DNA from: Pseudothermotoga thermarum DSM 5069
Lineage (GTDB): Bacteria; Thermotogota; Thermotogae; Thermotogales; DSM-5069
Length of the DNA: 64,000 bases
Direction of reading: 5' to 3'
NCBI RefSeq assembly: GCF_000217815.1
Contig: NC_015707.1
Coordinates: 1,104,014-1,168,013, forward strand
Positions within the stretch are counted from its first letter, which is position 1, and each line of letters starts with the position of its first letter. Made by a program: the position numbers and the translations under genes. This document shows, in pieces, positions 17,064 to 25,970 of this stretch. The notes below the pieces were generated by a model. That model saw nothing but the letters and a program-made list of their open reading frames with translations. It had not been told where the DNA came from and did no database searches.

Positions 17064-17741
17064 GTAGACAAGTTTCATTTAGTTGTATCTTCTTTACCTG
17101 TTCTTTTAAAAGGCACGCTCGTCACCGTTCAACTCACGGTTTTAGGTTTGCTTTTGGGCTTGGTTATAGCAATACCTGTGAGCTTTCTTCAAGTCTACGG
17201 TGGCGGCGTTGCCAAATTTATATCTTCTTTGTATGAAAGAATTTTTAGAAGTATACCTTTACTTGTTCTTCTAATGATCCTCTTTTATGGCTTACCAGAA
17301 TTTGGAATTAGGCTCAATCCATTCACCGCTTGTGTTGTTGGTTTGGGAATAAGAAGCGCAGCTTATCAATCGCAAATTTTTAGAGGCGCGATACTTTCGG
17401 TTGGAAAAGGTCAAACTTTGGCGGCATTCTCAATAGGTATGAATAAAATGCAAGCTTTTTGGTATATCATATTACCGCAAGCTTTACGATTTTCAATAGC
17501 ACCTTGGACGAATGAATTAACCATAGTTTTGAAAGATTCCTCCATGGCTTACGCTTTAGGGGTGGTTGAGCTTTTAAGACAGGGAAGCTACATAGTTGCA
17601 AGGACTTATGAACCTATGGTGATATTTTTAACCTGCGCTGGAATTTATTTAATCCTTACCTTGACGGCGAACAAATTAATGTCTTTTGTTGAGAAAAAAC
17701 TTAGAATACCAGGTTTTGAACTAAAGGGAGAGTTGCAATGA
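17064..17741 (+). CDS. Amino-acid ABC transporter permease (HisM/GlnP type), non-canonical start
   Basis: Permease of the polar amino-acid family, about 225 residues, with a typical EAA region (GQTLAAFSIGMNKMQAFWY) and helices. The family N-terminus is encoded from 17064 (DKFHLVVSSLPVLLKG then TLVTVQLTVLGLLLG), but no ATG, GTG or TTG occurs before TTG at 17148. A GTA codon at 17064-17066 sits 8 bases after GGAGG, and an in-frame TAA lies just upstream. Starting there gives 225 residues against 223 for the partner permease at 18490. The start is therefore either GTA or a mutated/misread GTG. Starting at 17148 would lose the first membrane segment. Confidence 0.85.
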   Translation, partial: VDKFHLVVSSLPVLLKGTLVTVQLTVLGLLLGLVIAIPVSFLQVYGGGVAKFISSLYERIFRSIPLLVLLMILFYGLPEFGIRLNPFTACVVGLGIRSAAYQSQIFRGAILSVGKGQTLAAFSIGMNKMQAFWYIILPQALRFSIAPWTNELTIVLKDSSMAYALGVVELLRQGSYIVARTYEPMVIFLTCAGIYLILTLTANKLMSFVEKKLRIPGFELKGELQ

Positions 17742-18493
17742 GTGACATTCCTGTTTTAAAGGTTGAGAATCTTAAAAAACGCTATGGAAATACTGTGATA
17801 TTGAATGGTGTAAGTTTTGAGGTTCAAAAAGGTGAAACTAAAGTGATAATAGGTCCAAGTGGCACCGGTAAAAGTACCTTACTTGCCTGCATAAACAGGT
17901 TGGTTGAGCCTGATGAGGGAAAAGTATACCTTGAAGGTGAAGAAATAACACACCACAATGCTGCAAAGATGAGACAAAAGATAGGTTTTGTTTTTCAAGA
18001 TTTTAACCTTTTCAACCACTTAACTGCTCTTGATAATGTGAGAATAGGTTTGATAAAGGTACAAAAGTTTTCAAAACAAGAAGCAACTGAGATAGCAATG
18101 GAACAACTTAGAAAAGTAGGACTTGCTGATAAAGCACATCTTTATCCTTCGCAGTTATCAGGAGGTCAAAAACAAAGGGTGGCTATCGCAAGGGCTCTTG
18201 CTATGAGACCAAAGTTGATCTTGTTTGATGAGCCAACTTCGGCTTTAGATCCCGAGTTGATCGGAGAAGTTTTAACAGTTATGATAGACCTTGCAAAATC
18301 TGGAATGACGATGCTAGTTGTAACTCATGAACTTGGTTTTGCAAGGACTGTTGCAAATGAAATAATTTTCATGGAAAATGGCGTCATAATTGAGCAAGGC
18401 CCTCCAGATCAACTTTTCACAAATCCAAAGATGGAAAGAACAAAAATATTTTTAAGAAAACTCACAGAACTTTATGGAGAGAAAGCAAGATGA
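17738..18493 (+). CDS. Amino-acid ABC transporter ATP-binding protein (GlnQ type)
   Basis: A 251-residue ABC ATPase. Walker A is IGPSGTGKSTLLACINRL near residue 37, the Q-loop is in GFVFQDFNLFNHLT near 87, the signature LSGGQKQRVAIARALA near 138, and Walker B LILFDEPTSALDPE near 161, with the switch His in VVTHELGFA near 197. It overlaps the upstream permease by 4 bp and the downstream permease by 4 bp (ATGA junctions), so all four genes form one transcription unit. It energises uptake by the flanking permeases. Confidence 0.95.
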   Translation: MSDIPVLKVENLKKRYGNTVILNGVSFEVQKGETKVIIGPSGTGKSTLLACINRLVEPDEGKVYLEGEEITHHNAAKMRQKIGFVFQDFNLFNHLTALDNVRIGLIKVQKFSKQEATEIAMEQLRKVGLADKAHLYPSQLSGGQKQRVAIARALAMRPKLILFDEPTSALDPELIGEVLTVMIDLAKSGMTMLVVTHELGFARTVANEIIFMENGVIIEQGPPDQLFTNPKMERTKIFLRKLTELYGEKAR

Positions 18494-19161
18494 GTCTTTT
18501 ACAGATTGCAATAACTTCACTCCCTAAGTTATTAAACGGTTTAATAGTAACTTTGTATATGACAGCTATAGCTTCCACCGTGGGACTTTTGCTTGGTATA
18601 ATCTTGTGTCTTGGCAGAGTCTATGCAAACAAATTTTTGAGTATTCTATCGACTGGATTTATAGAGCTCATTCGTGGCACTCCGATGCTTGTTCAGCTTT
18701 TCATTCTTTACTATGGTTTACCTGCGTACGGAGTCAGATTAACTCCTTTGGCAGCTGCATTGATAGGCTTTTGCATAAACAGCGGGGCTTATCAAGCTGA
18801 ATATATTCGTGGGGCAATACAATCCATCGGAATTGGCCAGTATAAGGCTGCACTTTCCATAGGAATGACAAAATGGCAAGCTGTTAGGTTGATAATCCTT
18901 CCTCAAGCTTTAAGAAGGGTTATACCTTCCTGGACCAACGAGTTTATATACCTTCTTAAGTACACTTCGATGGCTTACATAATAGGAGCACCAGAGATGA
19001 TGGCTCAAGCAAAATTCATCGCTAGCAGAAATTTTCAGTTCTTTGAAGTGTATCTTGTCACGGCGCTTATATACCTTTCGATAGTCTGGCTTGCAACAGC
19101 ACTACTTTCAGCGCTTGAGAAGAAACTTAGAATTCCTGGAACAGTAGTTTATGAAAGATAG
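18490..19161 (+). CDS. Amino-acid ABC transporter permease, second subunit
   Basis: A 223-residue permease of the HisM/GlnP family. Helices begin GLIVTLYMTAIASTVGLLLG. The segment ELIRGTPMLVQLFILYYGLP and the EAA loop GQYKAALSIGMTKWQAVRLI are characteristic. It pairs with the permease at 17064 as a heterodimer. The last codons end two bases before the convergent gene at 19163. Confidence 0.94.
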   Translation: MSLLQIAITSLPKLLNGLIVTLYMTAIASTVGLLLGIILCLGRVYANKFLSILSTGFIELIRGTPMLVQLFILYYGLPAYGVRLTPLAAALIGFCINSGAYQAEYIRGAIQSIGIGQYKAALSIGMTKWQAVRLIILPQALRRVIPSWTNEFIYLLKYTSMAYIIGAPEMMAQAKFIASRNFQFFEVYLVTALIYLSIVWLATALLSALEKKLRIPGTVVYER

Positions 19162-19162
19162 A

Positions 19163-19609
19163 TCATTCAATCAACTCTTTTAGAATTTTTGGTTCTATTC
19201 TAAAAGGTGAACCTTTTCCCTGCAGAAAATGGTGTTTTTCAAGAAGGTGTATTGAAAGCTCACTTACTTGCAAAGTCAAGTTCTTATCCAGTCTTTTGAT
19301 ATACATTGTTTTTTTTCTGAAAATTCCATCCTTAAAAGGACACGGTAAAAAACCTCTCGCCTCGAAAATCTGCACTTCCAATTTATCAAGAACAACAGGC
19401 TCTCCTAAGCCTTTTTCAGCTTCTTTCATCATCTTTTTCAACCATTCTGCAACTTTTTGAAAATCCAAACCAAGTGCTATCATCTCTTGTTCGTCTGTCG
19501 TGATTATTTCCATCAAATCTCTTTCGTCATTTCCAAGAAAACCGACAGAACTTATAACACCAGGTTGCATATTCTTTTGAGCTTCTATGTATTCTGGAGG
19601 CATTTTCAT
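19163..19609 (-). CDS. Uncharacterised cytoplasmic protein encoded downstream of nqrF
   Basis: A 148-residue protein that I do not recognise. It has no signal peptide or membrane helix. The middle is charged and helical (DFQKVAEWLKKMMKEAEKG), followed by a beta-rich part (VVLDKLEVQIFEARGFLPC). ATG at 19609 is chosen because AAGGAGG lies about 9 bases upstream; a TTG at 19618 is too close to that site. The gene begins 16 bp after the nqrF stop on the same strand, so it is probably the last gene of the nqr operon. A link with the pump is only contextual. Confidence 0.7.
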   Translation of the reverse strand: MKMPPEYIEAQKNMQPGVISSVGFLGNDERDLMEIITTDEQEMIALGLDFQKVAEWLKKMMKEAEKGLGEPVVLDKLEVQIFEARGFLPCPFKDGIFRKKTMYIKRLDKNLTLQVSELSIHLLEKHHFLQGKGSPFRIEPKILKELIE

Positions 19610-19624
19610 ATATATCAATCCTCC

Positions 19625-20737
19625 TTACGCGAACTTGTCATAGTAGATCTTATCCACTGGTATACCGTTCTTCGTCATAACCTCAATTGATGCATTGATC
19701 ATTCCTGGGCTACCGCACAGATAACCTTCTTTTTCGACATCCTTTCTTATAACAGTTTTAAGATACTTATCAAGAACCTGTGTGATCAGCCCAACTTCAC
19801 CTTCCCATTTGTCCTCTGGAAGTGGGTTAGACAAAGCCGGTATAAAGTGAAAAACTTTCCATTTCTGTTCAAGTTCTCTGAAAAATTCAACGTAAAAGAG
19901 ATCTCTCAACGAACGAGCGCCGAAGAAATACCATATCTCCCTGTCGTTGATACCTTTTTCGTACATATCCAGCAAAATCGATCTTATCGGAGCCATACCA
20001 CTACCACCGGCAACGCAGATCATCATTGCCTTCGTGTCTCTGACGTAAAACTCACCAAATGGTCCAATAAATTCCACCGTTTCTCCCTCTTTCATATAAT
20101 TGTGAACGTAGGTTGTCGCCACACCACCGGGAACGAGTCTTATCAAAAGTTGGATTTTGTTCTTCAAACTTGGAGGGGAAGAAATTGAATAAGCTCTTTC
20201 TACTGATTCCTTTATGTTTCCATAAGGAGGAATTTTCAGCTGGATGTATTGTCCCGCCTTAAATTCTATTTCGGTTGGTTCTATCAATTTGAGAGTCAAT
20301 TCCTTTATGTCGTAGGTGACGTTGATAATTTTTTCCACAATAGCCTTAAATTTTTTGACAAAAAGTAACTCTTCTGGTATCTCAATTTCCAAGTTTTTTC
20401 TTACTTTGACTTGGCAAGATAGTCTTATGTTTCTTGCAATTTCTTCTTTTGTCATATAAGGTATTTCTGTTGGAAGATGAGGTCCTATGTCTGTCAAAAC
20501 CTTTACTTTGCAAACTCCACAGCTTCCCCTTCCTCCGCAGGCAGACGGTAGGAAAATACCAGCCGAGCTAAGTGTGAACAACAGTGGCGCACCACCTTTG
20601 ACGCTTATGGTCTTTTTTCCGTTTATCGTTATCTTGACTTCGCCATAGTTGTTCACTATTGAATCTATCAGGACTATTAAACCTGCCAAGGCAGCGCTTA
20701 TCAAACTAACTGCTATCGGGGCAACCAAAATTTGCAC
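19625..20737 (-). CDS. nqrF: Na+-translocating NADH:quinone reductase-type subunit F
   Basis: A 370-residue NqrF. One N-terminal membrane helix (residues about 4-25) is followed by a plant-type 2Fe-2S domain with cysteines in PSACGGRGSCGVCKVKV near residues 65-76 and a distal Cys in RLSCQVKV near 110. The ferredoxin-reductase part has the FAD motif RAYSISSPPSLK near 187 and the NAD motif MICVAGGSGMAPIRSIL near 240. It takes electrons from NADH. The domain order is that of NqrF and not of any Rnf subunit, which identifies this cluster as Nqr-like. GTG start with GAGGTG upstream. Confidence 0.9.
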   Translation of the reverse strand: MQILVAPIAVSLISAALAGLIVLIDSIVNNYGEVKITINGKKTISVKGGAPLLFTLSSAGIFLPSACGGRGSCGVCKVKVLTDIGPHLPTEIPYMTKEEIARNIRLSCQVKVRKNLEIEIPEELLFVKKFKAIVEKIINVTYDIKELTLKLIEPTEIEFKAGQYIQLKIPPYGNIKESVERAYSISSPPSLKNKIQLLIRLVPGGVATTYVHNYMKEGETVEFIGPFGEFYVRDTKAMMICVAGGSGMAPIRSILLDMYEKGINDREIWYFFGARSLRDLFYVEFFRELEQKWKVFHFIPALSNPLPEDKWEGEVGLITQVLDKYLKTVIRKDVEKEGYLCGSPGMINASIEVMTKNGIPVDKIYYDKFA

Positions 20738-20756
20738 AATTTTTCACCTCACCTTA

Positions 20757-21344
20757 TCACTGAACTTTAATCATTCCGGCAAAACCCATGAAAGCCATCG
20801 CCATAATGCCGATGGTTATGAAAGTTAGCGCCGAACCTTTTAAACCTGCAGGAACTGGATTGTTGTCAATTCTCTTTCTTATTGCAGCAAGCAAAACTAT
20901 CGCCAACCACCAGCCCACCCCCCCACCAAAACCATAAACTGCAGCTTGGATCAAATTGTAGTTTCTAAGTTGCATGAACAAAGTGACGCCAAGAATTGCG
21001 CAGTTAACTGTTATCAAAGGCAGAAAAATTCCAAGGTTCATGTACAACGCCGGTGAGAGCCGATCAATCAGCATTTCAAGCACTTGAACAACTGCCGCGA
21101 TTACTATTATGAAAACGATATATCTTAAATATTCAATACCAAGCGGAACAATGATATAGTGATAAACAAACCAATTTATCGTCGTTGTTATCGTCATTAC
21201 AAAAGTGACGGCTAAACCAAGTCCACTTGCCGATTTCAAATCCTTTGAAATTGAAATGTAAGAACACATTCCAAGGAAATTGGTAAGAACAATGTTGCTG
21301 GTAAAAACCGAGGCGAAAAATAGCGTAATTGGATCAATATTCAT
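20757..21344 (-). CDS. nqrE: Nqr-type subunit E (RnfA/NqrE family membrane protein)
   Basis: A 195-residue integral membrane protein with about six helices. The N-terminal half has the conserved NIVLTNFLGMCSYISIS with the cysteine involved in the intramembrane Fe-S site of the family. The second half-site is in LPLITVNCAILGVTLFM near residue 112. Paralogous to NqrD with inverted topology. Gene start overlaps the nqrD stop by 4 bp. Confidence 0.9.
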   Translation of the reverse strand: MNIDPITLFFASVFTSNIVLTNFLGMCSYISISKDLKSASGLGLAVTFVMTITTTINWFVYHYIIVPLGIEYLRYIVFIIVIAAVVQVLEMLIDRLSPALYMNLGIFLPLITVNCAILGVTLFMQLRNYNLIQAAVYGFGGGVGWWLAIVLLAAIRKRIDNNPVPAGLKGSALTFITIGIMAMAFMGFAGMIKVQ

Positions 21345-21946
21345 TTTTTCTCACCCACCTTCAAAATCAATGATTTGAAGAACCAGATCATTATCCCAAG
21401 AAGGAAGAACGCACTTGGAGCCATGACCATTATCGTCCATGGTGTAAAATTAACCGGCATGATTCGAACATTGAAAACTGTTCCAAAACCGAGCAGTTCT
21501 CTGATAAAAGCTATAAGCATCAAAACCCACATATAACCAAATCCAGCCGTCAACCCGTCCCAAAGTGAGAGAATAGGACTGTTCGATAGTCCGAAAGCCT
21601 CCGTCCTTCCCATGATGATGCAGTTTGTGATGATAAGACCAACATACGGTCCCAACGCTTTGCTCACATCCGGTAAATATGCCTTCAAAATGATGTCGAT
21701 AACTATCACATAAGAAGCGATTATCAACGTTTCAATCATCATTCTTGCCTTTCTTGGAAGAAAGTTTCTAAGTAGCGAAACTGTTAGGTTGGAAAGCCCA
21801 GTAACAAAAGTCACTCCAACTGCCATTATCAGCGTGTTCAAAAGTTTGTTTGTAACGGCAAGGGTTGAACATATACCAAGAATCTGAACTAGTATTTGGT
21901 TTTCATACAGGATATTCTTCTTTGCTATCTTACTGAACTCGCTCAT
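21341..21946 (-). CDS. nqrD: Nqr-type subunit D (RnfE/NqrD family membrane protein)
   Basis: A 201-residue membrane protein. The first conserved cysteine segment is LVQILGICSTLAVTNKL near residue 26, and the second is VGLIITNCIIMGRTEAF near 112. These two Cys sites pair with those of NqrE to bind a membrane Fe-S centre. It overlaps nqrC and nqrE by 4 bp each, so the genes are translationally coupled. Confidence 0.9.
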   Translation of the reverse strand: MSEFSKIAKKNILYENQILVQILGICSTLAVTNKLLNTLIMAVGVTFVTGLSNLTVSLLRNFLPRKARMMIETLIIASYVIVIDIILKAYLPDVSKALGPYVGLIITNCIIMGRTEAFGLSNSPILSLWDGLTAGFGYMWVLMLIAFIRELLGFGTVFNVRIMPVNFTPWTIMVMAPSAFFLLGIMIWFFKSLILKVGEKK

Positions 21947-22554
21947 CTTCTTTCACCCCCGACGACTTTTTTGAAGGTCAAGATCGCTTCGTTCACAATT
22001 TTTTCCACAGCTTTCGAAGTAGAAGTTGCACCGGTTATGGCATCAAATCTGCCACTATCGGGATCGTAATCTCCACTTCCACCTATTCTTAAAACAAAAC
22101 CACCATCTGGGATTTTCTTACCTTTGAACTGGTCTTTGAACCACTTTTCTTCGATCCTTCCACCAAGTCCAGGGGTTTCACTGTGGGATATGAAGTCGAT
22201 CCCAACAACTTTTTCGATATTTGAATCAAAAGCGATGACACCTTGAATTGTGCCCCACAATCCACTGCCTGTGAAAATGAAAGCCAAATATTCTTCGCCA
22301 TTCACCGTTGCTTTGTAAACAACGACATCTCTAATTTTTTGTGTGGAAACTTTTTCGTTGAAAATTTTAAATGCTTCTTGATCGCTTTTGTACTCAAACC
22401 CAAAGGCGTTCAAAATAGCTCTAATTTTGAACAATTCTTCGTTTCGTTTAATCCGAGCGGTCGTGGCAAAGTTGATTATCGAAAGGATCAAAACGAAGGC
22501 AAAAGTCGACACAAAGGTGAAAATTACGGTAAAAAGTTTAGATTCCTTGTTCAT
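21943..22554 (-). CDS. nqrC: Nqr-type subunit C, FMN-binding
   Basis: A 203-residue protein with one N-terminal membrane helix (FTVIFTFVSTFAFVLILSII) and an extracytoplasmic FMN-binding domain. The covalent flavin site is the Thr in DAITGATSTSKAV near residue 180, matching the S/T-GAT-S/T consensus recognised by ApbE. The upstream segment SHSETPGLGGRIEEKWFK is typical of NqrC/RnfG. No apbE gene is in the window. Confidence 0.92.
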   Translation of the reverse strand: MNKESKLFTVIFTFVSTFAFVLILSIINFATTARIKRNEELFKIRAILNAFGFEYKSDQEAFKIFNEKVSTQKIRDVVVYKATVNGEEYLAFIFTGSGLWGTIQGVIAFDSNIEKVVGIDFISHSETPGLGGRIEEKWFKDQFKGKKIPDGGFVLRIGGSGDYDPDSGRFDAITGATSTSKAVEKIVNEAILTFKKVVGGERR

Positions 22555-23426
22555 TTTTTCACCTTCTTTATTCTCAATTCATCCAAAAGGGAAGCGAAAA
22601 TGTTACCCATCAAAACACCAAAGCTTGTTCCTTCTGAAAACAAAGAGAAATTTCTTATTATCACCGTAACACAGCCGATTATCATTCCATAAAACCATTG
22701 GGAAATAGTTTTCTTGGGGGCTGAAACTGGATCGGTCGCCATAAAAACGGCAACAAACAAAAGACTCCCAGAGAGCATTGCAGGCAAAACAGGCATGCCT
22801 TTGCCAAAAGCGTTCAACAAAAGGTTCAAACCAAAGGCTGACCCTACCGTTGAAAGAATGATTCTCCAACTTGCCGTTTTGGTGACGATCAGATATACAG
22901 CGGCGGCAACTATCAAAAGAATAGGACTTTCACCAAGTGAACCTGATCTGACACCTACTATCAACTCAGAGAATTTCACCGTTTCTCCAGCTCTCAAAAG
23001 ATCAAGTGGTGTTGCGGACGTTATAGCATCGGTTCTTGGTATGATCCAACCTGTTGTCATATAAACTGGAAAAGTTATGTAAACAAACAATCTTCCAACG
23101 ATTGCTGGGTTGAAAACATTTCTCCCAAAACCTCCGTAGACTTCTTTGGCTATGAAAACTCCAAAGAAACTCGCAATCCCAGCAACCCAAAGCGGGGCGC
23201 TTGGAGGCATTGAGAGGGTTAAAAGTGAACAGGTGACAAGAACCGCTTCGGTGACGCTTTTTCCCTTTCTTTTTTCCATCACGTATTCAGTCAGAATGCC
23301 AACTGTGAAAATCACCAAGCTGTACCATAGCACACGCAGACCGTATAGAAAAAAAGCAAACACGTAAATCGGCACAAGCGAATAAAGAACTCTTCTCATC
23401 AGCGGTTGCTTCTGAAAAAGTGCCAT
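22551..23426 (-). CDS. nqrB: Nqr-type subunit B (NqrB/RnfD family membrane protein)
   Basis: A 291-residue polytopic protein, first gene of the operon. The covalent FMN Thr is in DAITSATPLDLLRAG near residue 137. Other conserved segments are EVYGGFGRNVFNPAIVGR near 95 and MATDPVSAPKK near 229. It is shorter than typical proteobacterial NqrB (about 410 residues) and closer to RnfD in length. It forms the core ion channel. The presence of nqrF at the other end supports the Nqr label. Nothing resembling nqrA, rnfB or rnfC lies upstream. Confidence 0.88.
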   Translation of the reverse strand: MALFQKQPLMRRVLYSLVPIYVFAFFLYGLRVLWYSLVIFTVGILTEYVMEKRKGKSVTEAVLVTCSLLTLSMPPSAPLWVAGIASFFGVFIAKEVYGGFGRNVFNPAIVGRLFVYITFPVYMTTGWIIPRTDAITSATPLDLLRAGETVKFSELIVGVRSGSLGESPILLIVAAAVYLIVTKTASWRIILSTVGSAFGLNLLLNAFGKGMPVLPAMLSGSLLFVAVFMATDPVSAPKKTISQWFYGMIIGCVTVIIRNFSLFSEGTSFGVLMGNIFASLLDELRIKKVKK

Positions 23427-23458
23427 CTTTATTCCCCCTGAACGTTGGCTTCTAGATA

Positions 23459-23464
23459 ATTATA
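23459..23464 (-). promoter_or_regulatory. -10 box of the nqr operon
   Basis: A perfect TATAAT on the minus strand lies 33 bp upstream of nqrB. No strong -35 is seen at the proper distance. The rest of the gap up to 23708 holds one inverted repeat, GAATAGTA (23537-23544) and TACTATTC (23551-23558) around an A6 loop, which may be an operator or a terminator; no gene is seen there. Confidence 0.5.
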
Positions 23465-23708
23465 CACAAACTTGCCGTTGAAATTACAAAATGATTCGTA
23501 GTTAAATTATATAGTTCGAAGAGATTCCAGAAAGGCGAATAGTAAAAAAATACTATTCAAAGTTGTACAAAAACTAATCTGTGATGTCTGCTGGAAAAAT
23601 GATAGAGTCAAACTGCTGCGTCGTGGTAAGAACCAGTCAATCAGCTGCAAACCTCACACCGCCATTCGAAAAGTCTGTTGGTCTACCAGTGTTTCGTCTT
23701 AAGAGGAG

Positions 23709-24875
23709 GTGGTGATTTTCAAGGTAGAATTTCCAACTTACCTTGAGCAAGCTGTCCGAAAGATTACAAATCAGGAAAACATTTCCATCGACTGTATTGT
23801 TAAAGCTCTTGAGGGCATGTACAACAAGAACGAAGAAAACCTTGTCGAGAATTACTCAACGAACTACTCCAAAGAAAAAAAGATCGCATACCTTTGGTAC
23901 TATTTTCCGTACAATCTTTTCAAAATTCACAGACCTTTGAGCGAGTTACACAGTGCAAATCTCTTACCAGAGAAAGTGAACGTCTTGGACATAGCCTGCG
24001 GTCCAGGGACACTTTCAGTTGGAATAGCTGAGTTTTACAAAAAGCTCGCTTTGAAAAACCCCAGCAAATCATACCTTTTGAGAATCTGTCTTGTTGACAA
24101 AGAAGAAGAGTTTTTATCCTACGCCAAAATTCTTCTTGATACTGTCAAAGACAGTGCGCCAAAGAATCTGAAAATCGTCTACTCAACTGTGACACAAACG
24201 ATTCAGCCACAGACGAGATTCAGGGTCGAAGAACTCTTCGACATAATATGCGCTGGAAACTTCTTGAATTACTACGAACACGGCAAAAAATCCATGAGTT
24301 ATCTTCCGTTTTTTGAAAACGTGTTGGAGATTCTCGACGAGAAGGGAAGTTTGATACTCATTGAGCAATCAAAAAAGGAATTATCCCGTCCATTGAAGGG
24401 GATTAGAGACATACTTGTTAAAAGCAGACGATGCAACCTGTTTTCCCCCTGTCTTGTTGATCCTTCAAATGGTAATGAAAAATGCTATGACTGCTATCAA
24501 GCCTTTGAAGTTGAGATCGAAAATTGCGGGCTTATCCAGGCACTTGTTGATTGCGGCGCAAATAAAAGAAAACATCACACACGTCATCCTTTCTCGTACG
24601 TTATACTCAGAAAGGATGGACAAAAGAGGTTCGACAAAGGCCAAAGAAGTTCGCGATCTGTTTTTGGTGTCGTCAAAGCAAAGAGCTGGGATCATAATTC
24701 TTTCGCCATTTGTGACGGTGAAAACGAAATCTGGGTAAGACTTCCCAACCATGATTTGATTCGACGTATTGACACAGGGGCAATAGTCTCTGTAAAGTCT
24801 GGAAGAATTTTGTGCAATCAAAAGGAAATCTCCGTGCAATGCGATTCCCAAATAGAAATCATCAGAGAATTCTGA
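23709..24875 (+). CDS. SAM-dependent methyltransferase, Rsm22-like
   Basis: A 388-residue protein. The class I methyltransferase motif I is VLDIACGPGTLSVGIAEFY near residue 94, and motif II falls at LRICLVDKEEEFL. A C-terminal cysteine-rich stretch (CNLFSPCLVDPS then CYDCYQAFEVE, near 240-265) and a basic KRKHHTRHPFSYVIL segment resemble the Rsm22 family of putative ribosomal small-subunit methyltransferases or assembly factors. The final 80 residues look like a small beta-barrel. The family assignment is tentative; methyltransferase activity is well supported. The GTG start overlaps the GAGGAGG site, so GTG at 23712 is equally likely. Confidence 0.72.
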   Translation: MVIFKVEFPTYLEQAVRKITNQENISIDCIVKALEGMYNKNEENLVENYSTNYSKEKKIAYLWYYFPYNLFKIHRPLSELHSANLLPEKVNVLDIACGPGTLSVGIAEFYKKLALKNPSKSYLLRICLVDKEEEFLSYAKILLDTVKDSAPKNLKIVYSTVTQTIQPQTRFRVEELFDIICAGNFLNYYEHGKKSMSYLPFFENVLEILDEKGSLILIEQSKKELSRPLKGIRDILVKSRRCNLFSPCLVDPSNGNEKCYDCYQAFEVEIENCGLIQALVDCGANKRKHHTRHPFSYVILRKDGQKRFDKGQRSSRSVFGVVKAKSWDHNSFAICDGENEIWVRLPNHDLIRRIDTGAIVSVKSGRILCNQKEISVQCDSQIEIIREF

Positions 24876-24891
24876 AAGGAGGTTGTTCATC

Positions 24892-25827
24892 TTGATTCTG
24901 AGTGTCAGTCGAAGGACGGACATTCCTTCCTTTTACAGCGAATGGTTCATCAACAGGGTAAGAGAAGGTTTCGTTTATGTGAGAAATCCATTCAACGCAA
25001 AGCAAATAAGCAAAGTTAAAATAACTCCCGATGTAGTCGATGGAATAGTTTTTTGGTCGAAAGATCCAAAGCCTTTGATGAGATATCTTGACGAAATAGA
25101 CAGCTATGGATACGTTTATTACTTTCATTTTACGATAACTGGTTATGGAAAGGAAATAGAACCAAACTTAAGGGATAAAGCTGAAATAATAGAAACCTTT
25201 ATAGAGCTTTCTGAAAGACTTGGAAAACATCGCGTCATACTTCGCTACGATCCGATATTTTTAACCGAAAAGTACTCCGTGGATTTTCACATAGAAACCT
25301 TTGAGAAACTTGTTGAAAAACTTGGAAAGTATACCGAAAAAATCGTGATAAGCTTCCTTGATGATTACAGAAAGGTGTCCAGAAACATGAAAAACATCGA
25401 AGTGAAAGAGCTCACCGAGGATGATATATACCGACTTGCTGAAAAGTTTGGTAAAATAGCAAGCACTCGCAACCTTGCGGTTGAAACTTGTGCAGAAAAA
25501 ATCGACCTAGACAATTTTGGAATAAAACACGGCAGATGCGTTGATGCAGAGCTTATAGAAAGAATATCCAAAGTAAAGTTGAAAATCCCAAGGCTCGACA
25601 AACAACGACCTGCTTGTCTATGTCATCAGTGCATAGACATAGGTGAGTACGACACTTGCCTGCACGGTTGTGTTTACTGCTATGCCAACGTGAACAAAGA
25701 AGCTGCTTTGAAAAATTACAAACTTCACGATCCAAATTCTCCCATCCTTTTTGGTGAATACGATGAAAAAGGCGTGAAAGAAAGAGATGTGAAAAGTCTG
25801 GCTATGAATCAAGATAGGCTGTTTTAA
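24892..25827 (+). CDS. DUF1848 family protein
   Basis: A 311-residue protein of the DUF1848 family, recognised by SVSRRTDIPSFYSEWF at the N-terminus, VRNPFNAKQ near residue 36, FWSKDPKPLMRYL near 60, and a C-terminal cysteine cluster in PACLCHQCIDIGEYDTCLHG followed by CVYCYANVN (near 243-267). The cysteines probably hold an Fe-S cluster and the fold may be radical-SAM-like; the biochemical role is unknown. TTG at 24892 is chosen because AAAGGAGG lies 9 bases upstream. It follows the methyltransferase gene by 16 bp, so the two are probably co-transcribed. Confidence 0.75.
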   Translation: MILSVSRRTDIPSFYSEWFINRVREGFVYVRNPFNAKQISKVKITPDVVDGIVFWSKDPKPLMRYLDEIDSYGYVYYFHFTITGYGKEIEPNLRDKAEIIETFIELSERLGKHRVILRYDPIFLTEKYSVDFHIETFEKLVEKLGKYTEKIVISFLDDYRKVSRNMKNIEVKELTEDDIYRLAEKFGKIASTRNLAVETCAEKIDLDNFGIKHGRCVDAELIERISKVKLKIPRLDKQRPACLCHQCIDIGEYDTCLHGCVYCYANVNKEAALKNYKLHDPNSPILFGEYDEKGVKERDVKSLAMNQDRLF

Positions 25828-25948
25828 GATTTCGATTTTTGCCTTTATTTGGCGACAACTTCGTTGAAAAAGCTGATTAGAAAAGAAAAACGGCAAAATG
25901 TTAAATTTTTTCGCGCTGTATATTATATAATGGGCTGCAGTCCAAGAA

Positions 25949-25970
25949 GACCAACCAAAATTGGTTGGTC
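25949..25970 (+). terminator. Hairpin between DUF1848 gene and chemotaxis receptor gene
   Basis: GACCAACCAA and TTGGTTGGTC, two bases apart, form a perfect 10-bp inverted repeat followed by AGTTTTGT. It may be a weak terminator or an operator. A TATATAAT-like box at about 25923-25930 lies immediately upstream. The rest of 25828-26078 shows only AT-rich promoter-like sequence (TATAAT near 26030) and no gene. Confidence 0.4.

Noticed and set aside
20757-23426. Rnf complex (rnfABCDGE)
   Set aside because: The last subunit has the ferredoxin plus flavin/NADH reductase domains of NqrF, and no rnfB or rnfC is present; Nqr-like is the better label.
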